Of a stretch of DNA of 64,000 bases, positions 27,517 through 37,205 are shown piece by piece; the stretch's first letter is position 1; each line of letters begins with the position of its first letter. The translations under genes were made by a program, and so were the position numbers. The DNA is from Aestuariivita sp. (GTDB lineage Bacteria > Pseudomonadota > Alphaproteobacteria > Rhodobacterales > Rhodobacteraceae), in contig NZ_JAAWWD010000001.1 of the NCBI RefSeq assembly GCF_021404545.1, positions 62,001 through 126,000 on the forward strand, read 5' to 3'. The notes under the pieces were generated by a model that was not told the origin of the DNA, made no database searches, and saw only the letters and a list, made by a program, of their open reading frames with translations.

Positions 27517-29349
27517 CTATTCCGCGGCCTCGGTGCGGATAAACCCACCCGACTGGCGGTTCCAATACTGGGCGTAAAGCCCGTCCTTGGCCAAAAGCGC
27601 CTCATGGGTCCCCTCCTCGACGATCCGGCCCCGATCCATGACGATGATGCGGTCCATTTCCGACAGGGTAGAGAGGCGATGCGCGATGGCCAGAACCGTC
27701 TTGCCCTCCATCACGCGCTCAAGCGCCGTCTGGATCGACGCCTCAACCTCGCTGTCCAGCGCGCTGGTCGCCTCATCCAGCACCAGAATGGGCGCATTCT
27801 TGAGAATGGCCCGCGCCAAGGCGATCCGCTGGCGCTGCCCGCCCGACAGTTTTACGCCACGTTCGCCCAGATGCGCCTCGTATCCGGTCCGGCCTTTGTG
27901 ATCGACCAGATCCTGAATGAATGCATGTGCTTCGGCCTTGGTTGCGGCGGCGATCATCTCCTGCTCGGTCGCATCGGGGCGACCGTAAAGGATATTGTCG
28001 CGGGCCGAGCGGTTGAACATCGCGGTCTCCTGCGTGACCATTCCGATATTGCGCCGCAAACTCTCTTGAGTGACCTGATCAATCGGGACGCCATCAATGC
28101 GGATCTGGCCAGTTTCTGGCGAATAGAGCCTGAGCAGCAGCGACACCAAGGTCGATTTCCCCGCACCCGACGCGCCGACAATGCCCAGCTTCTCACCCGG
28201 TTTTATGGTCAGCTGGATATCCTCAACCCCGCCGGTCTGGCGGCCATAGGCAAAACCCAGACGATTCAGCACGATCTCACCCTCAGGCACATGCAGAACG
28301 CCTGCACCTTCGGCATCGGGCAGACGGGTGCGCGGGGTCAGGGTGTGCATGCCATCCTCGATCTCTCCTACATTGGCATAGATCGCCATCAGCGTGAAAC
28401 TGACCCAGCCGGTCATCTGCGCAATGCGGATCGACACCGCACCCGCCGCCACGATGTCCCCGGTACTGGCCTGACCGCTTTGCCAGAAATAGAGCGTGGA
28501 GCCGATCATCAGCACCGGCAGCACCCCGGCCAGCGCCATCAGACAGAACCGGAACCCGGCGGCGAGATAGCCGAATTCAAGCGCGCGGTCGCGAAAGACC
28601 GACATGGCGCTCAGCGTCGCGCGATCCTCATGATCGTCCAGCGCAAAGAGCTTGACCGTCTTGATATTGGTGATCGTATCGACAATCTGCCCTGACACCA
28701 TAGCCCGTGCGCCCGCGCGCGCCGCCGAGCGTTTGCGCACACGCGGCAGGAACCATTTGATCATCGCGAAATAGGCGATCAGCCACAGCAGGAAGATCGC
28801 CGTCACCCGCGCGTCAATCGTGGTCAAAAGCAGCATCGAGCCGACGAGCGAGGCCAGTGCAAAGGCCACCACATTGATCACCTCGACCACCACATCGGTG
28901 ATAGCCCGCGCGGTCTGCATCTGCTTTTGCGCGATGCGGCCGGCGAAATCGTCATCAAAGAACGTGACCGACTGGCCCAGCGTCCAGCGGTTCAGGCGCA
29001 GATGCACGAGCGGGTTGACATTCGGCCCCACGACAATCGAATTCATCGCCGCCGACAGGCCAAAGAACAAGGGCCGGGCAACCACAAAGAACACCACCGC
29101 GCCGATGATCATCGCCAAATTGGCGGGCGCAAAAAACGCGTCCTGGCCGCTGGAGACCGCGATATCCACAACCAGCCCCAGAATATAGGCCGTACCAGCC
29201 TCCATCGCGCCAGCCAGCGACGAAGCCGCCGCCGCCAGCGCCAGGATCGGCCAGGATCCTGACAGACCCCAGGCGATGAACGCACCCAGCGTTTGGGGCG
29301 GAGGCCCATCAGCAGGGCGAAAGGCGTCAATCCACTTGGTTGGGTTCAT
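27517..29349 (-). CDS. ABC exporter half-transporter (subunit 2)
   Basis: Permease and ATPase in one chain, 610 residues. Six transmembrane helices fill about residues 30-330; the nucleotide-binding domain follows with Walker A GASGAGKST, Q-loop, signature LSGGQRQR, Walker B ILVLDEATSALDSE and the H-loop AHRLST. Both ATP-site halves look intact. It overlaps the companion gene by 4 bp (ATGA), so the two are probably made in equal amounts and pair as a heterodimer. Substrate unknown (lipid or drug-type exporters look alike). Confidence 0.9.
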   Translation of the reverse strand: MNPTKWIDAFRPADGPPPQTLGAFIAWGLSGSWPILALAAAASSLAGAMEAGTAYILGLVVDIAVSSGQDAFFAPANLAMIIGAVVFFVVARPLFFGLSAAMNSIVVGPNVNPLVHLRLNRWTLGQSVTFFDDDFAGRIAQKQMQTARAITDVVVEVINVVAFALASLVGSMLLLTTIDARVTAIFLLWLIAYFAMIKWFLPRVRKRSAARAGARAMVSGQIVDTITNIKTVKLFALDDHEDRATLSAMSVFRDRALEFGYLAAGFRFCLMALAGVLPVLMIGSTLYFWQSGQASTGDIVAAGAVSIRIAQMTGWVSFTLMAIYANVGEIEDGMHTLTPRTRLPDAEGAGVLHVPEGEIVLNRLGFAYGRQTGGVEDIQLTIKPGEKLGIVGASGAGKSTLVSLLLRLYSPETGQIRIDGVPIDQVTQESLRRNIGMVTQETAMFNRSARDNILYGRPDATEQEMIAAATKAEAHAFIQDLVDHKGRTGYEAHLGERGVKLSGGQRQRIALARAILKNAPILVLDEATSALDSEVEASIQTALERVMEGKTVLAIAHRLSTLSEMDRIIVMDRGRIVEEGTHEALLAKDGLYAQYWNRQSGGFIRTEAAE

Positions 29350-31184
29350 TCGGCCGCATCCACATCCAGGAACCCGCCCGATTGGCGCGCCCAGAACTGA
29401 GCATATAGGCCACCTTGCGCCAAAAGCGCGGCGTGGGAGCCTTCTTCGACGATATGGCCCTGATCCATGACCAGTATGCGGTCCATCTGAGCAATGGTCG
29501 ACAGCCGGTGCGCGATGGCGATCACGGTCTTGCCTTCCATCATACCGTAAAGCGTCTCCTGGATCACGGCCTCCACTTCACTGTCAAGCGCGCTTGTCGC
29601 CTCGTCCAGCAGCAGGATCGGCGCATCCTTGAGGATCACACGCGCCAGCGTCACGCGTTGCCGCTGCCCGCCAGACAGTTTCACACCCCGTTCACCCACA
29701 TGGGCGTCATAGCCCCTGCGCCCCTGCGGGTCGGCCAGGTCGAGAATGAACTCATGCGCTTGGGCCTGTTTGGCGGCGGCGATCATCTGCTCTTCGGTGG
29801 CGTCGGGGCGGCCATAGAGCAGGTTGTCGCGCACCGACCGATGCAAAAGCGCGCTGTCCTGCTGAACCATGCCGATCTGCTGACGCAGGCTGTCCTGGGT
29901 CACGCGTGAGATGTCCTGACCGTCGATCAGGATCCGCCCCGTTTCCGCATCGTAGAACCGCAGCAAAAGCTTGACCAAGGTCGATTTCCCGGCCCCAGAC
30001 CGCCCGATCAGGCCGATCTTTTCGCCCGCCTCGATCACCATGCTGATCCGGTCGAGCCCGCCCGACCCACGCCCGTAATGATGGCTGAGATCCTCCAGCT
30101 CGATCCGCCCTTGGGTCAGGACCAGAGGTTTCGCACCCGCGTCATCGATCAGATCGATGGGCTGGGCGATCGTCTCCATCCCCTCGGCCACAACACCCAG
30201 CTGCCGGAAGAACGTGGTCAATGCCCACATGATCCAGCCGGTCATCGCATTCAGCCGCAGCGTCAGCGCCGTGGCTGCCGCCACCGCACCCACCGTGGCT
30301 GTTCCTTGCATCCAAAGATAGATCGCCCAGCCGACAACCCCCACGATCAAAAGACCGTTCAGCGCCACCAGCGCCATGTCCATAACCGTGTAAATCCGCA
30401 TCTCGGCCGAGAAGGTGCGCCGCGTGCCCTCGATCGCTTCCTTGGCATAGGAAAGCTCATTGTCATGATGCGCGAACATCTTGACCGAATGGATATTGGT
30501 ATAGCTGTCGACCACCCGCCCCGTCACGGTCGAGCGTGCATCCGACGCCGCCTGCGAGGCCGGACCGACCCGTTTGATCGTCCAGCCGACGAGCGCACCA
30601 TAAAGCACGAACCACACCAGCAGCGGCAGCAACAGCCGTGGGTCCGATGTGGTCAGCAGAATCGCAGCGCCCACCAGATAGGCTATGGAGAAGGTGATCG
30701 CGTCAAAGACCTGAAACACCACTTCGCCTGCGGCGGGGGGCGTCTGCATGATCCGGTTGGCGATACGGCCCGCGAAGTCATTTTCGAACCAGCCAACCGA
30801 TTGACGCAGCACATGTTTATGCGCCCGCCACCGGATCAGCGTGCCGAAATTCGGCATGATCGCATTGTTCAGCAAAAGCACATCCAGCGCCTGGATTGCA
30901 GGACGCAGAACCAGGATGAACACCGCAAGCAGGATCAGCTCAAGCCCGTGCTCGGCCCAGACCTGCGCAGGATCACCGCCCAAGATGTCAACGACCCGAC
31001 CCATGTAATAGATCAACCCAACCTCGATCGCGGCCACAGCAATCGACAAAAGCGCGGTCCAGAAAAAGAGCCGCCGGAACGGGTGACCATAGTCGCGCAT
31101 GAAAGGCCACAGGCGCGTAGGCGGCACATCCTTTTCAGGATAGGGGGCGTAAGGGTCGACGAGATTCTCGAAAAAGCGAAACAT
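29346..31184 (-). CDS. ABC exporter half-transporter (subunit 1)
   Basis: Protein of 612 residues with the same plan as its neighbour: membrane domain (about 35-340), then Walker A GRSGAGKST, signature LSGGQRQR, Walker B ILLLDEATSALDSE, H-loop AHRLST. It is the upstream gene of the pair; the stop overlaps the start of the second. Sequence between the two is similar throughout, suggesting an old duplication. No substrate-specific partner gene (periplasmic adaptor, lipid enzyme) lies nearby to suggest what is moved. Confidence 0.9.
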   Translation of the reverse strand: MFRFFENLVDPYAPYPEKDVPPTRLWPFMRDYGHPFRRLFFWTALLSIAVAAIEVGLIYYMGRVVDILGGDPAQVWAEHGLELILLAVFILVLRPAIQALDVLLLNNAIMPNFGTLIRWRAHKHVLRQSVGWFENDFAGRIANRIMQTPPAAGEVVFQVFDAITFSIAYLVGAAILLTTSDPRLLLPLLVWFVLYGALVGWTIKRVGPASQAASDARSTVTGRVVDSYTNIHSVKMFAHHDNELSYAKEAIEGTRRTFSAEMRIYTVMDMALVALNGLLIVGVVGWAIYLWMQGTATVGAVAAATALTLRLNAMTGWIMWALTTFFRQLGVVAEGMETIAQPIDLIDDAGAKPLVLTQGRIELEDLSHHYGRGSGGLDRISMVIEAGEKIGLIGRSGAGKSTLVKLLLRFYDAETGRILIDGQDISRVTQDSLRQQIGMVQQDSALLHRSVRDNLLYGRPDATEEQMIAAAKQAQAHEFILDLADPQGRRGYDAHVGERGVKLSGGQRQRVTLARVILKDAPILLLDEATSALDSEVEAVIQETLYGMMEGKTVIAIAHRLSTIAQMDRILVMDQGHIVEEGSHAALLAQGGLYAQFWARQSGGFLDVDAAE

Positions 31185-31355
31185 AGACGGTGCTCCTGAT
31201 GAGCATAGGTAGGGACAATTGCGAACAAGGGCAGCGCCAGCGCACCCTCGTCAAATCACGAGCGTGTCTGGGCCTAGATTAGCCAGATACCGTGATACAT
31301 GCAGTGTCCCTCCGTCATGGTGTGGGCACCCGATTACGACAGATCGCCGCCCAAG

Positions 31356-32513
31356 TCACCCCCCTTTGTTCCCCGTGGCACGCGCCAGCAAGTCCGCGCG
31401 CGTCAAGGCAAAGCCCGAGGCGATCCAGTCGGCCTCGAGTTTCTTGAGCATGCTGCCCAACTCCTGGCCCCGGATACCCGGCATGAGATCTGCGGCTTTG
31501 AGGGGGAAAACCTGATCTGCGGCGTGCTGCGCGGCCACCAGATCCTGGGGGTTGACGGGTTGACCCATCAGGGCGGCCCGCAGGAAAAGCGCGGCACAGG
31601 CGTCTTTGGCACCAAGGTGAAATCCCAGTACCGGCGCGTTGCCCTGTTCGGCGGCGTCCCGCAACAGGGCCGCACGCCGGGCCTGCGCTTTGCTCAACCG
31701 AAGGGTCACATCAAACCCTCGGCCCAGCGCGGCGAGGCGCAGAATCGGATCCGCGCCATCGGTCATGTGAACCAAGGGCCCGAGCGCCGTGTCATCGGCG
31801 CCCGGCAGGATTGCCCGCAGCACGCCGGTCTGGCGCATCACGGCCACTGCGGGGGCAGGGTCCGGCGCCCCCAGCAATTTCAGCATCTCTGCTCCGATCC
31901 GCTCGCGCGACAAACACTCAAGCCCATCCAGATTCACTGCGATCGCAGCCAGCGCATCGGCATCCATCCCGGCATGCGGATCGCCATACCAGGCATGAAA
32001 CCGGAAGAATCTCAGCGACCGCAGATAATCCTCCCGAATGCGATCCTCGGCCCGGCCGATAAAGCGCACGCACCGCGCCCTGAGATCCGGCAGACCGTGA
32101 AGGGGGTCCAGAAGCTCTCCGGCGGGCGTGGCGTAAATCGCGTTCATGGTGAAATCGCGGCGTGCCGCATCCTCGGCCACATCGGTTGAAAAGGTAACGA
32201 CCGCATGGCGCCCGTCCGTTTCGATGTCGCGACGAAAGGTCGTCACCTCATGCGGGATGCCGCCCGAGACCACGGTGACCGTCCCATGATCGATCCCGGT
32301 GGGCACCGAGCGCAGCCCGGCGGCACGGGCCAGCGCGATGACCCGGTCGGGCGTCGCATCGGTCGCGATGTCGATATCGCGGACCGGCACGCCCAAAAGC
32401 CAGTTTCGCACGCAGCCACCGACAAACAGCGCCTGCGCGCCATCCTGCGTCAGGGCCGCGCACACTGCCTGGGTCTTAGGCTGCGTCAGCCAGTCGGGTC
32501 TGTCGCGTGTCAT
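31356..32513 (-). CDS. cca: CCA tRNA nucleotidyltransferase
   Basis: Class II polynucleotide adenylyltransferase-like enzyme of 385 residues that adds or repairs the CCA end of tRNAs. The head domain shows FVGGCVRNWLLG, the metal-binding DIDIAT (VRDIDIATDATP), RDFTMNAIY and the RIREDYLRSLRFFRFHAW motif. The C-terminal half is helical. The ATG overlaps the stop of the Nudix gene (ATGA), so the order hslO, nudix, cca is one transcription unit. Confidence 0.94.
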   Translation of the reverse strand: MTRDRPDWLTQPKTQAVCAALTQDGAQALFVGGCVRNWLLGVPVRDIDIATDATPDRVIALARAAGLRSVPTGIDHGTVTVVSGGIPHEVTTFRRDIETDGRHAVVTFSTDVAEDAARRDFTMNAIYATPAGELLDPLHGLPDLRARCVRFIGRAEDRIREDYLRSLRFFRFHAWYGDPHAGMDADALAAIAVNLDGLECLSRERIGAEMLKLLGAPDPAPAVAVMRQTGVLRAILPGADDTALGPLVHMTDGADPILRLAALGRGFDVTLRLSKAQARRAALLRDAAEQGNAPVLGFHLGAKDACAALFLRAALMGQPVNPQDLVAAQHAADQVFPLKAADLMPGIRGQELGSMLKKLEADWIASGFALTRADLLARATGNKGG

Positions 32514-33106
32514 TCATCCATCCGTGCCGCCAACCCGCGCAGAATACGCGCGGTTGCGCCCCAGATGTAGTAGGGGCCGTATGGCACGGTGTGATACTGC
32601 CGCCGTATGCCACGCCAGCGACGCGATTCGATCAGATAATTCGCGCGCTCGGTCAGATGCGGTAAAGGTGTCGAGAAGACCTCGTCCACCTCACCCGGTT
32701 CCGCCACGATCTGGAACGGCCGGTCGATCAGGGCGATCACCGGGGTGATCAAGAAACTGGTCACCGTCTCATGGGTTGGCAGGGTTCCCAGAACACGGGC
32801 AGCGCTTTCAGGCAGACCAATCTCTTCTCGCGCCTCGCGCAACGCAGCGGCGGTGACGTCGGCATCGCTCTCATCCTGCTTGCCACCGGGAAAGGCGATC
32901 TGCCCCGGATGGTGTTTGAGAGCCGAGGAGCGTTTGGTGAGCAGCACGCGCGGCGCGTCTTCAAAAGTGGTGATCCCGATCAACACGCCCGCAGGCCGCA
33001 ATCGTCGGCCGGGCGGGAGCTTGATGTCGGGGTTCAACTCGAAATCCGACGAATCCTCTCCCGGCCGCGCAATCGCCGCCCTGAGCCGTGTCTCAAGATC
33101 ACTCAC
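32510..33106 (-). CDS. CoA pyrophosphatase-type Nudix hydrolase (NudL-like)
   Basis: Protein of 198 residues. Nudix box GGKQDESDADVTAAALREAREEIG with all metal-binding glutamates. The upstream VLLTKRSSALKHHPGQIAFPGG is characteristic of the CoA pyrophosphatase subgroup (NuCoA motif region). The chosen start is GTG at 33106, which gives GTGAGTGA and an 8-bp overlap with the hslO stop; a further upstream start (33169) adds a basic stretch lacking family resemblance. It is probably coupled to hslO and cca. Confidence 0.87.
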   Translation of the reverse strand: MSDLETRLRAAIARPGEDSSDFELNPDIKLPPGRRLRPAGVLIGITTFEDAPRVLLTKRSSALKHHPGQIAFPGGKQDESDADVTAAALREAREEIGLPESAARVLGTLPTHETVTSFLITPVIALIDRPFQIVAEPGEVDEVFSTPLPHLTERANYLIESRRWRGIRRQYHTVPYGPYYIWGATARILRGLAARMDE

Positions 33107-34088
33107 CTGACGCCGTCTTTTCCGCTTCGAATCCCAATGTTTGCGGATCCAGATCGTAATGCGCCCCACAGAACTGGCAATCGGCGGTCACCCGCCCCTC
33201 ATCTGTGGTCATCTTCTCGATGTCGCGCGCCGAATAGATCGACAGGCTTTGGCGTACGCGATCCTCCGAGCATGTACATCCGAACCGAACCGCCTGCGCA
33301 TCGTAAACGCGCGGCTGCTCTCCGTGAAAGAGCCGCACCAGCAGATCTGTGGGCGGGATCGTCGGGCCGATCAGCTCGATATCCTCGACGGTGTCGAGCA
33401 GGATGTTGGCGCGGTTCCAATTCTCTCCCCCATCGCCATCCACCAGATCCGACGCAGTCAGGATGTCCCCCGACCCCTCACTGCTGGCCACGAATGGCGA
33501 GGCTTTGGGCATATGCTGCAACATGATGCCCCCGGCACGCCACTGCGGATCGGATCCCGGCCGTTGGGAAAGGCCAAAGGACAAAGAAAACCGCGTGGGC
33601 AACTGTTCGGACTGGGCGAAATAGGCCTCGGCACAGGCCGACAGGGATCCACCGGACAGGGGTGTGATGCCCTGATAGGGCGCTGTGCCCTCTCCTTGAT
33701 CGATCATGATCGCGAAATACCCGTCGCCCACCTGATCGAAGGGCGCGCCATCGGTCAGCCGGTCCGCATCATAGCTGGCATAGGCACGCACCTGGGCGGG
33801 AGCACCATCCGTGCCCGGGGCATAATAATCGGTGGCAATCATCCGCACAGCACCCTTGGACTGAACCTGAAGCGACAATTTCCAGCGCAGTTTGACAGTC
33901 TGGCCGATCAGCGTGGTCAACAAGGCCATCTCGGCGACCAGTGCCTCGACCTGCGAGGGATAGTCATGTTGCTTGAGAATACCGGTCAACACACCGTCAA
34001 GCCGCGCAATGCGCCCGCGCATGTCCGACGCATCAAGCTGGAAGGGCAGGACAGTATCGTCCCACACGATTTGAGATCCACGTGTCAT
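33099..34088 (-). CDS. hslO: Hsp33 redox-regulated chaperone
   Basis: Holdase chaperone activated by oxidation plus unfolding. 329 residues from the ATG at 34088; the frame to 34214 adds 42 residues with no family match. The C-terminal zinc site is visible as FGCTCSEDRV and CQFCGAHY (CxC plus CxxC). The N-terminal substrate-binding part has VLPFQLD and MALLTTLIGQT. It shares a short divergent region with a Nudix gene and leads the hslO-nudix-cca unit. Confidence 0.95.
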   Translation of the reverse strand: MTRGSQIVWDDTVLPFQLDASDMRGRIARLDGVLTGILKQHDYPSQVEALVAEMALLTTLIGQTVKLRWKLSLQVQSKGAVRMIATDYYAPGTDGAPAQVRAYASYDADRLTDGAPFDQVGDGYFAIMIDQGEGTAPYQGITPLSGGSLSACAEAYFAQSEQLPTRFSLSFGLSQRPGSDPQWRAGGIMLQHMPKASPFVASSEGSGDILTASDLVDGDGGENWNRANILLDTVEDIELIGPTIPPTDLLVRLFHGEQPRVYDAQAVRFGCTCSEDRVRQSLSIYSARDIEKMTTDEGRVTADCQFCGAHYDLDPQTLGFEAEKTASGE

Positions 34089-34167
34089 GGGGTTTCCTTG
34101 GTGCCTGTCTATTGGCATATCGCGCCTATATAAGCCCATCAAGGGGCGTGAAAAGAGGCAAGCCGAT

Positions 34168-34605
34168 ATGATCAGACGTTTTGGCTCGGCCCCACAAAAG
34201 GGACAGAGATACATCCTCAGACCCGGCGCCTATGCCGTTTTGCCGCGCAACGGGGCCCTGTTGCTGACAGTTCAGATCGCCGATCCGCCAGACATCCAAT
34301 TGCCTGGCGGTGGCATTGATCCAGGCGAAACGCCACTCTGCGCGCTGCATCGCGAAGTCTATGAAGAAACCGGCTGGCATATCGCCCGACCCCGCCGCCT
34401 GGGCGCGTTTCGGCGGTTTGTGTTCATGCCGGAATACGATCTCTGGGCGGAAAAGCTGTGCCACATCTATCTTGCCCACCCGACGCGGCAATTGGGCCCG
34501 CCGTTGGAGGCGGATCATGAAGTGCTCTGGGCCACCCCCGACACCGCGACCCGCGTCCTTGGAAATGCGGGCGATCGCCATTTTGCAAGGCAGTTCGGTG
34601 CCTAG
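34168..34605 (+). CDS. Nudix hydrolase
   Basis: Protein of 145 residues with a complete Nudix box GGGIDPGETPLCALHREVYEETGW. The N-terminal RRFGSAPQKGQRYILRPGAYAV is a pattern seen in roseobacter Nudix proteins; substrate unknown. The start at 34168 follows AGAGG; the frame from 34087 would overlap the divergent hslO start. Its last four bases (CTAG) are shared with the convergent phosphatase gene. Confidence 0.85.
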   Translation: MIRRFGSAPQKGQRYILRPGAYAVLPRNGALLLTVQIADPPDIQLPGGGIDPGETPLCALHREVYEETGWHIARPRRLGAFRRFVFMPEYDLWAEKLCHIYLAHPTRQLGPPLEADHEVLWATPDTATRVLGNAGDRHFARQFGA

Positions 34606-35903
34606 GGCGCAGGGCCCAGATATTCGAAAAGAGTGGCCGAGACGTCATCCGCCATCCCGTCTTGGCTGTGCATTCTGTCGGTCAGGTGCCAAAACAGGTC
34701 ATCCAGAAACTCCCGCCCGCTGGCTGAGCGGGTACGGTTGACCAGGTCAAGAAATCCCGATTCTCCCAACATCTCGCCGTTTTTGTCCAGACACTCGGTC
34801 AGCCCGTCGGAATAAAGCAGCAATCGATCCCCAATCTCCATCTGGAGCTCGATCTGGGTAAACTCCGCATTGGGCAGGAGGCCGATGGGGACGCCGCCTT
34901 CTCCGACGAATTCCGATCCACCATCCTTGCGCAGCAACAGCGGATGCGGGTGCCCCGCCTGAACCAGCCGTACACGTCCGGTGGACAGATCCGCCACGGC
35001 ATAGGCGATGGTAAAGTACTCCTCGATCACCGTATCCGCGTTGAGACGGGCGTTCAGCTGTGCGGCCACCTCGGACGGTTCCTTGAGCGCATAGGCCCGG
35101 TCGAACCGGCGTTCCACCGCGATATTCTGTTCGATATGCGTGCCGCTGAGGTAGCTTCCCAGCCGTGCGGTCATCATCGCCGAGGTGATCCCGTGACCCG
35201 ACACGTCGATGTTGTAAAACCCGACCCTGTTTCGGCTGGGAGAGAACATACCGACCAGATCGCCCCCGATATGACCGCACGGTTTCAACAGAAGGCTGAC
35301 ACGAGACGGACCAAAATTCTGTTCCAGGCGCGGCACCAACGATTGCTGGATCTTACGTGCCTGCATCAGATCGGCGTCGATCTTGTCATAAACATCCTGC
35401 AACCGCGCCAGCGTCTCCGAAATGACCCGGTTTTTGTCCGACAGCTCCCTCTCCATCCGCAAAATCCGATCCCCCGCCACGATACGCGCCTGCAACTCGT
35501 CGGCGTTCACCGGCTTGGTCAGGAAATCATCCGCGCCCGCGTTCAACCCATGCGCCACCTCGGTTGCGTCGCTCTTGGAGGTCAGGAGGATGAAATACCC
35601 ATATCTCTCCCGCGACATCGTGCGAAAGACCTTGCAGAATTCCGGCCCCGACATGCCTGGCATCATCCAGTCGCTCAGGATCAGGTCGGGGTTGGTCTGC
35701 CGGCACATCTCAAGCGCAACCTGCGCATTCTGCGCCTCTTGCACGTCATACCCCCACCGGCGCAGGGACGCCGAGATGATACGCCGTTCCAGAAGGCTGT
35801 CGTCCACGACCAAAATCCGCTGGATCGAGGGGACAACACCCTCTCCTCGGGTCGTATTCTGAGTGTACTGCGCGCTGCCTGACACGGTCTGCCTGCCTAT
35901 CAT
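34602..35903 (-). CDS. Response regulator fused to SpoIIE/RsbU-type PP2C phosphatase
   Basis: Protein of 433 residues. The N-terminal receiver domain (about 27-150) has ILVVDDS, the phospho-acceptor Asp in ILSDWMMPG and Lys in LTKPVNADE. A coiled-coil linker (about 150-190) leads to the phosphatase domain with GGDLVGMFS, DVSGHGITSAMM and YSDGLTE metal-binding motifs. Domain order matches RsbU/RbaY-type phosphatases that act on anti-anti-sigma factors in partner-switch pathways. A divergent Hpt protein starts about 140 bp away. No anti-sigma gene is in the window. Confidence 0.88.
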   Translation of the reverse strand: MIGRQTVSGSAQYTQNTTRGEGVVPSIQRILVVDDSLLERRIISASLRRWGYDVQEAQNAQVALEMCRQTNPDLILSDWMMPGMSGPEFCKVFRTMSRERYGYFILLTSKSDATEVAHGLNAGADDFLTKPVNADELQARIVAGDRILRMERELSDKNRVISETLARLQDVYDKIDADLMQARKIQQSLVPRLEQNFGPSRVSLLLKPCGHIGGDLVGMFSPSRNRVGFYNIDVSGHGITSAMMTARLGSYLSGTHIEQNIAVERRFDRAYALKEPSEVAAQLNARLNADTVIEEYFTIAYAVADLSTGRVRLVQAGHPHPLLLRKDGGSEFVGEGGVPIGLLPNAEFTQIELQMEIGDRLLLYSDGLTECLDKNGEMLGESGFLDLVNRTRSASGREFLDDLFWHLTDRMHSQDGMADDVSATLFEYLGPAP

Positions 35904-36041
35904 GATGGAGAATAAGGTCGCAGTCTGAGGTCATCGTATTAATCAGCGGTGAACCGAAAAATTGGAGTCGTTCAAATGCTGTTCTTTACCAAGTGTTCAG
36001 CCTTTGATTCCACGCTGACCCTCTTTGATATGGGTGGGGCC

Positions 36042-36374
36042 ATGATCGACTGGGACCGGGTGAACTCTCTGCGCAACGATATCGGGGCAGAGGCATTTGA
36101 TGAAGTCGTCGAGATCTTCCTTGAGGAAGTGCAGGAGATTATCGACAAACTGCGCGACGCGCCAGTTATTGCCGATCTTGAGCATGATCTGCATTCGCTG
36201 AAGAACGGCGCCCTAAACCTGGGCTTCGCCGATCTGTCATCCCTCTGCCTGAAGGGAGAGCGTGAGGCCGCCGCAGGTCAGGCCGATCAGTTCGATCTGA
36301 CCCAGGTCGTGAGGCTGTTCGACACCGCGAGGGCACAGTTTCTCGACGAACTGCCCAGACGCCTGGCCGCCTGA
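36042..36374 (+). CDS. Histidine phosphotransfer (Hpt) domain protein
   Basis: Protein of 110 residues. The phospho-acceptor His sits in LEHDLHSLKNGALNLGF, which follows the Hpt pattern HxLKGxxxxLG except that Asn replaces the usual Gly. It would relay phosphate between kinases and receiver domains, plausibly to the divergent REC-SpoIIE phosphatase. The start MIDWDRV at 36042 is preferred; earlier ATGs (36030 and 35949) are open, and the N-terminal additions look non-conserved. The next gene is convergent. Confidence 0.8.
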   Translation: MIDWDRVNSLRNDIGAEAFDEVVEIFLEEVQEIIDKLRDAPVIADLEHDLHSLKNGALNLGFADLSSLCLKGEREAAAGQADQFDLTQVVRLFDTARAQFLDELPRRLAA

Positions 36375-36380
36375 GCGCGG

Positions 36381-37193
36381 CTACATCAGCTTGTAGAACT
36401 GGTCGAGCTTGAGACCACCCAGATCGCGCAGGGCTTTGGCACGCAATCCGCGCATACCGTGCAACCAGCGATCCCGATCGGTGGCCCGCAACTGCTCGAA
36501 CTGCGCAACCTCGGCATGCGGCAGGATCATGAACCGCTCTTCAGCAATTCCCTGCATTACGCTTTGGGCCACCTGTTCGGGGGTGCGCAGGGCGGGGGTA
36601 TTGGCGGCATCCTCGGCACTTAAGCCAATCAGCGGGGTCGCCACATATTGCGGACAGATCACAGACACCTTTACCCCGTCATCGAAATGACCGATAGCCA
36701 GCGACTCCGCGAAAGCCACGGCGGCATGTTTCGTCGCCGTATAGGCCGCATCGCCAATCTGGCTAAGCAGCCCGGCAGCAGACGCCATATTGACAAGATA
36801 CCCGTCCCCACGCGCGATCATCCCGGGCAGCACCGCGCGTGCGGCGAAGACATGGCTCATCACATGGACGTCCCATTGCAACTGCCAAACTGCGTTATCG
36901 GCAGAGGCGGCATGCGACGGCTCACCCCGTCCAAGACCCGCGTTAGAGACAAAGATATCCACCTGACCGAACCGGTCTTCGGTCGCGGCGACAACGGCCT
37001 GAATATCTGCCTCCTGTGTGACATCACATGCAAGACCCAGGCCGCCAATCTCCTCTGCCAAGGTCACGGCAGCCGCGCCATCGAGGTCGGCCACGACAAC
37101 CCGCGCACCCGCCTCCCCCATCTTGCGGGCCAGCGCCGCACCAATGCCGCTGGCCCCGCCGGTGATGATCACATTCTTGCCCGAAACGTCCAT
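36381..37193 (-). CDS. Short-chain dehydrogenase/reductase
   Basis: NAD(P)-dependent oxidoreductase of 270 residues. Cofactor loop TGGASGIG near residues 12-19, acidic VVVADLDG (favouring NAD), NAG at about 90, and active-site Ser (ASAAG) and Tyr/Lys (YTATKHA). The substrate is not predictable. It starts 12 bp after the ilvA stop on the same strand, so it may be cotranscribed. Confidence 0.9.
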   Translation of the reverse strand: MDVSGKNVIITGGASGIGAALARKMGEAGARVVVADLDGAAAVTLAEEIGGLGLACDVTQEADIQAVVAATEDRFGQVDIFVSNAGLGRGEPSHAASADNAVWQLQWDVHVMSHVFAARAVLPGMIARGDGYLVNMASAAGLLSQIGDAAYTATKHAAVAFAESLAIGHFDDGVKVSVICPQYVATPLIGLSAEDAANTPALRTPEQVAQSVMQGIAEERFMILPHAEVAQFEQLRATDRDRWLHGMRGLRAKALRDLGGLKLDQFYKLM

Positions 37194-37205
37194 GCCATCC
37201 CTCCC

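Noticed and set aside
27199-28695. A 498-codon frame opposite the methyltransferase and ABC genes
   Set aside because: Spans two unrelated genes on the other strand without motifs.
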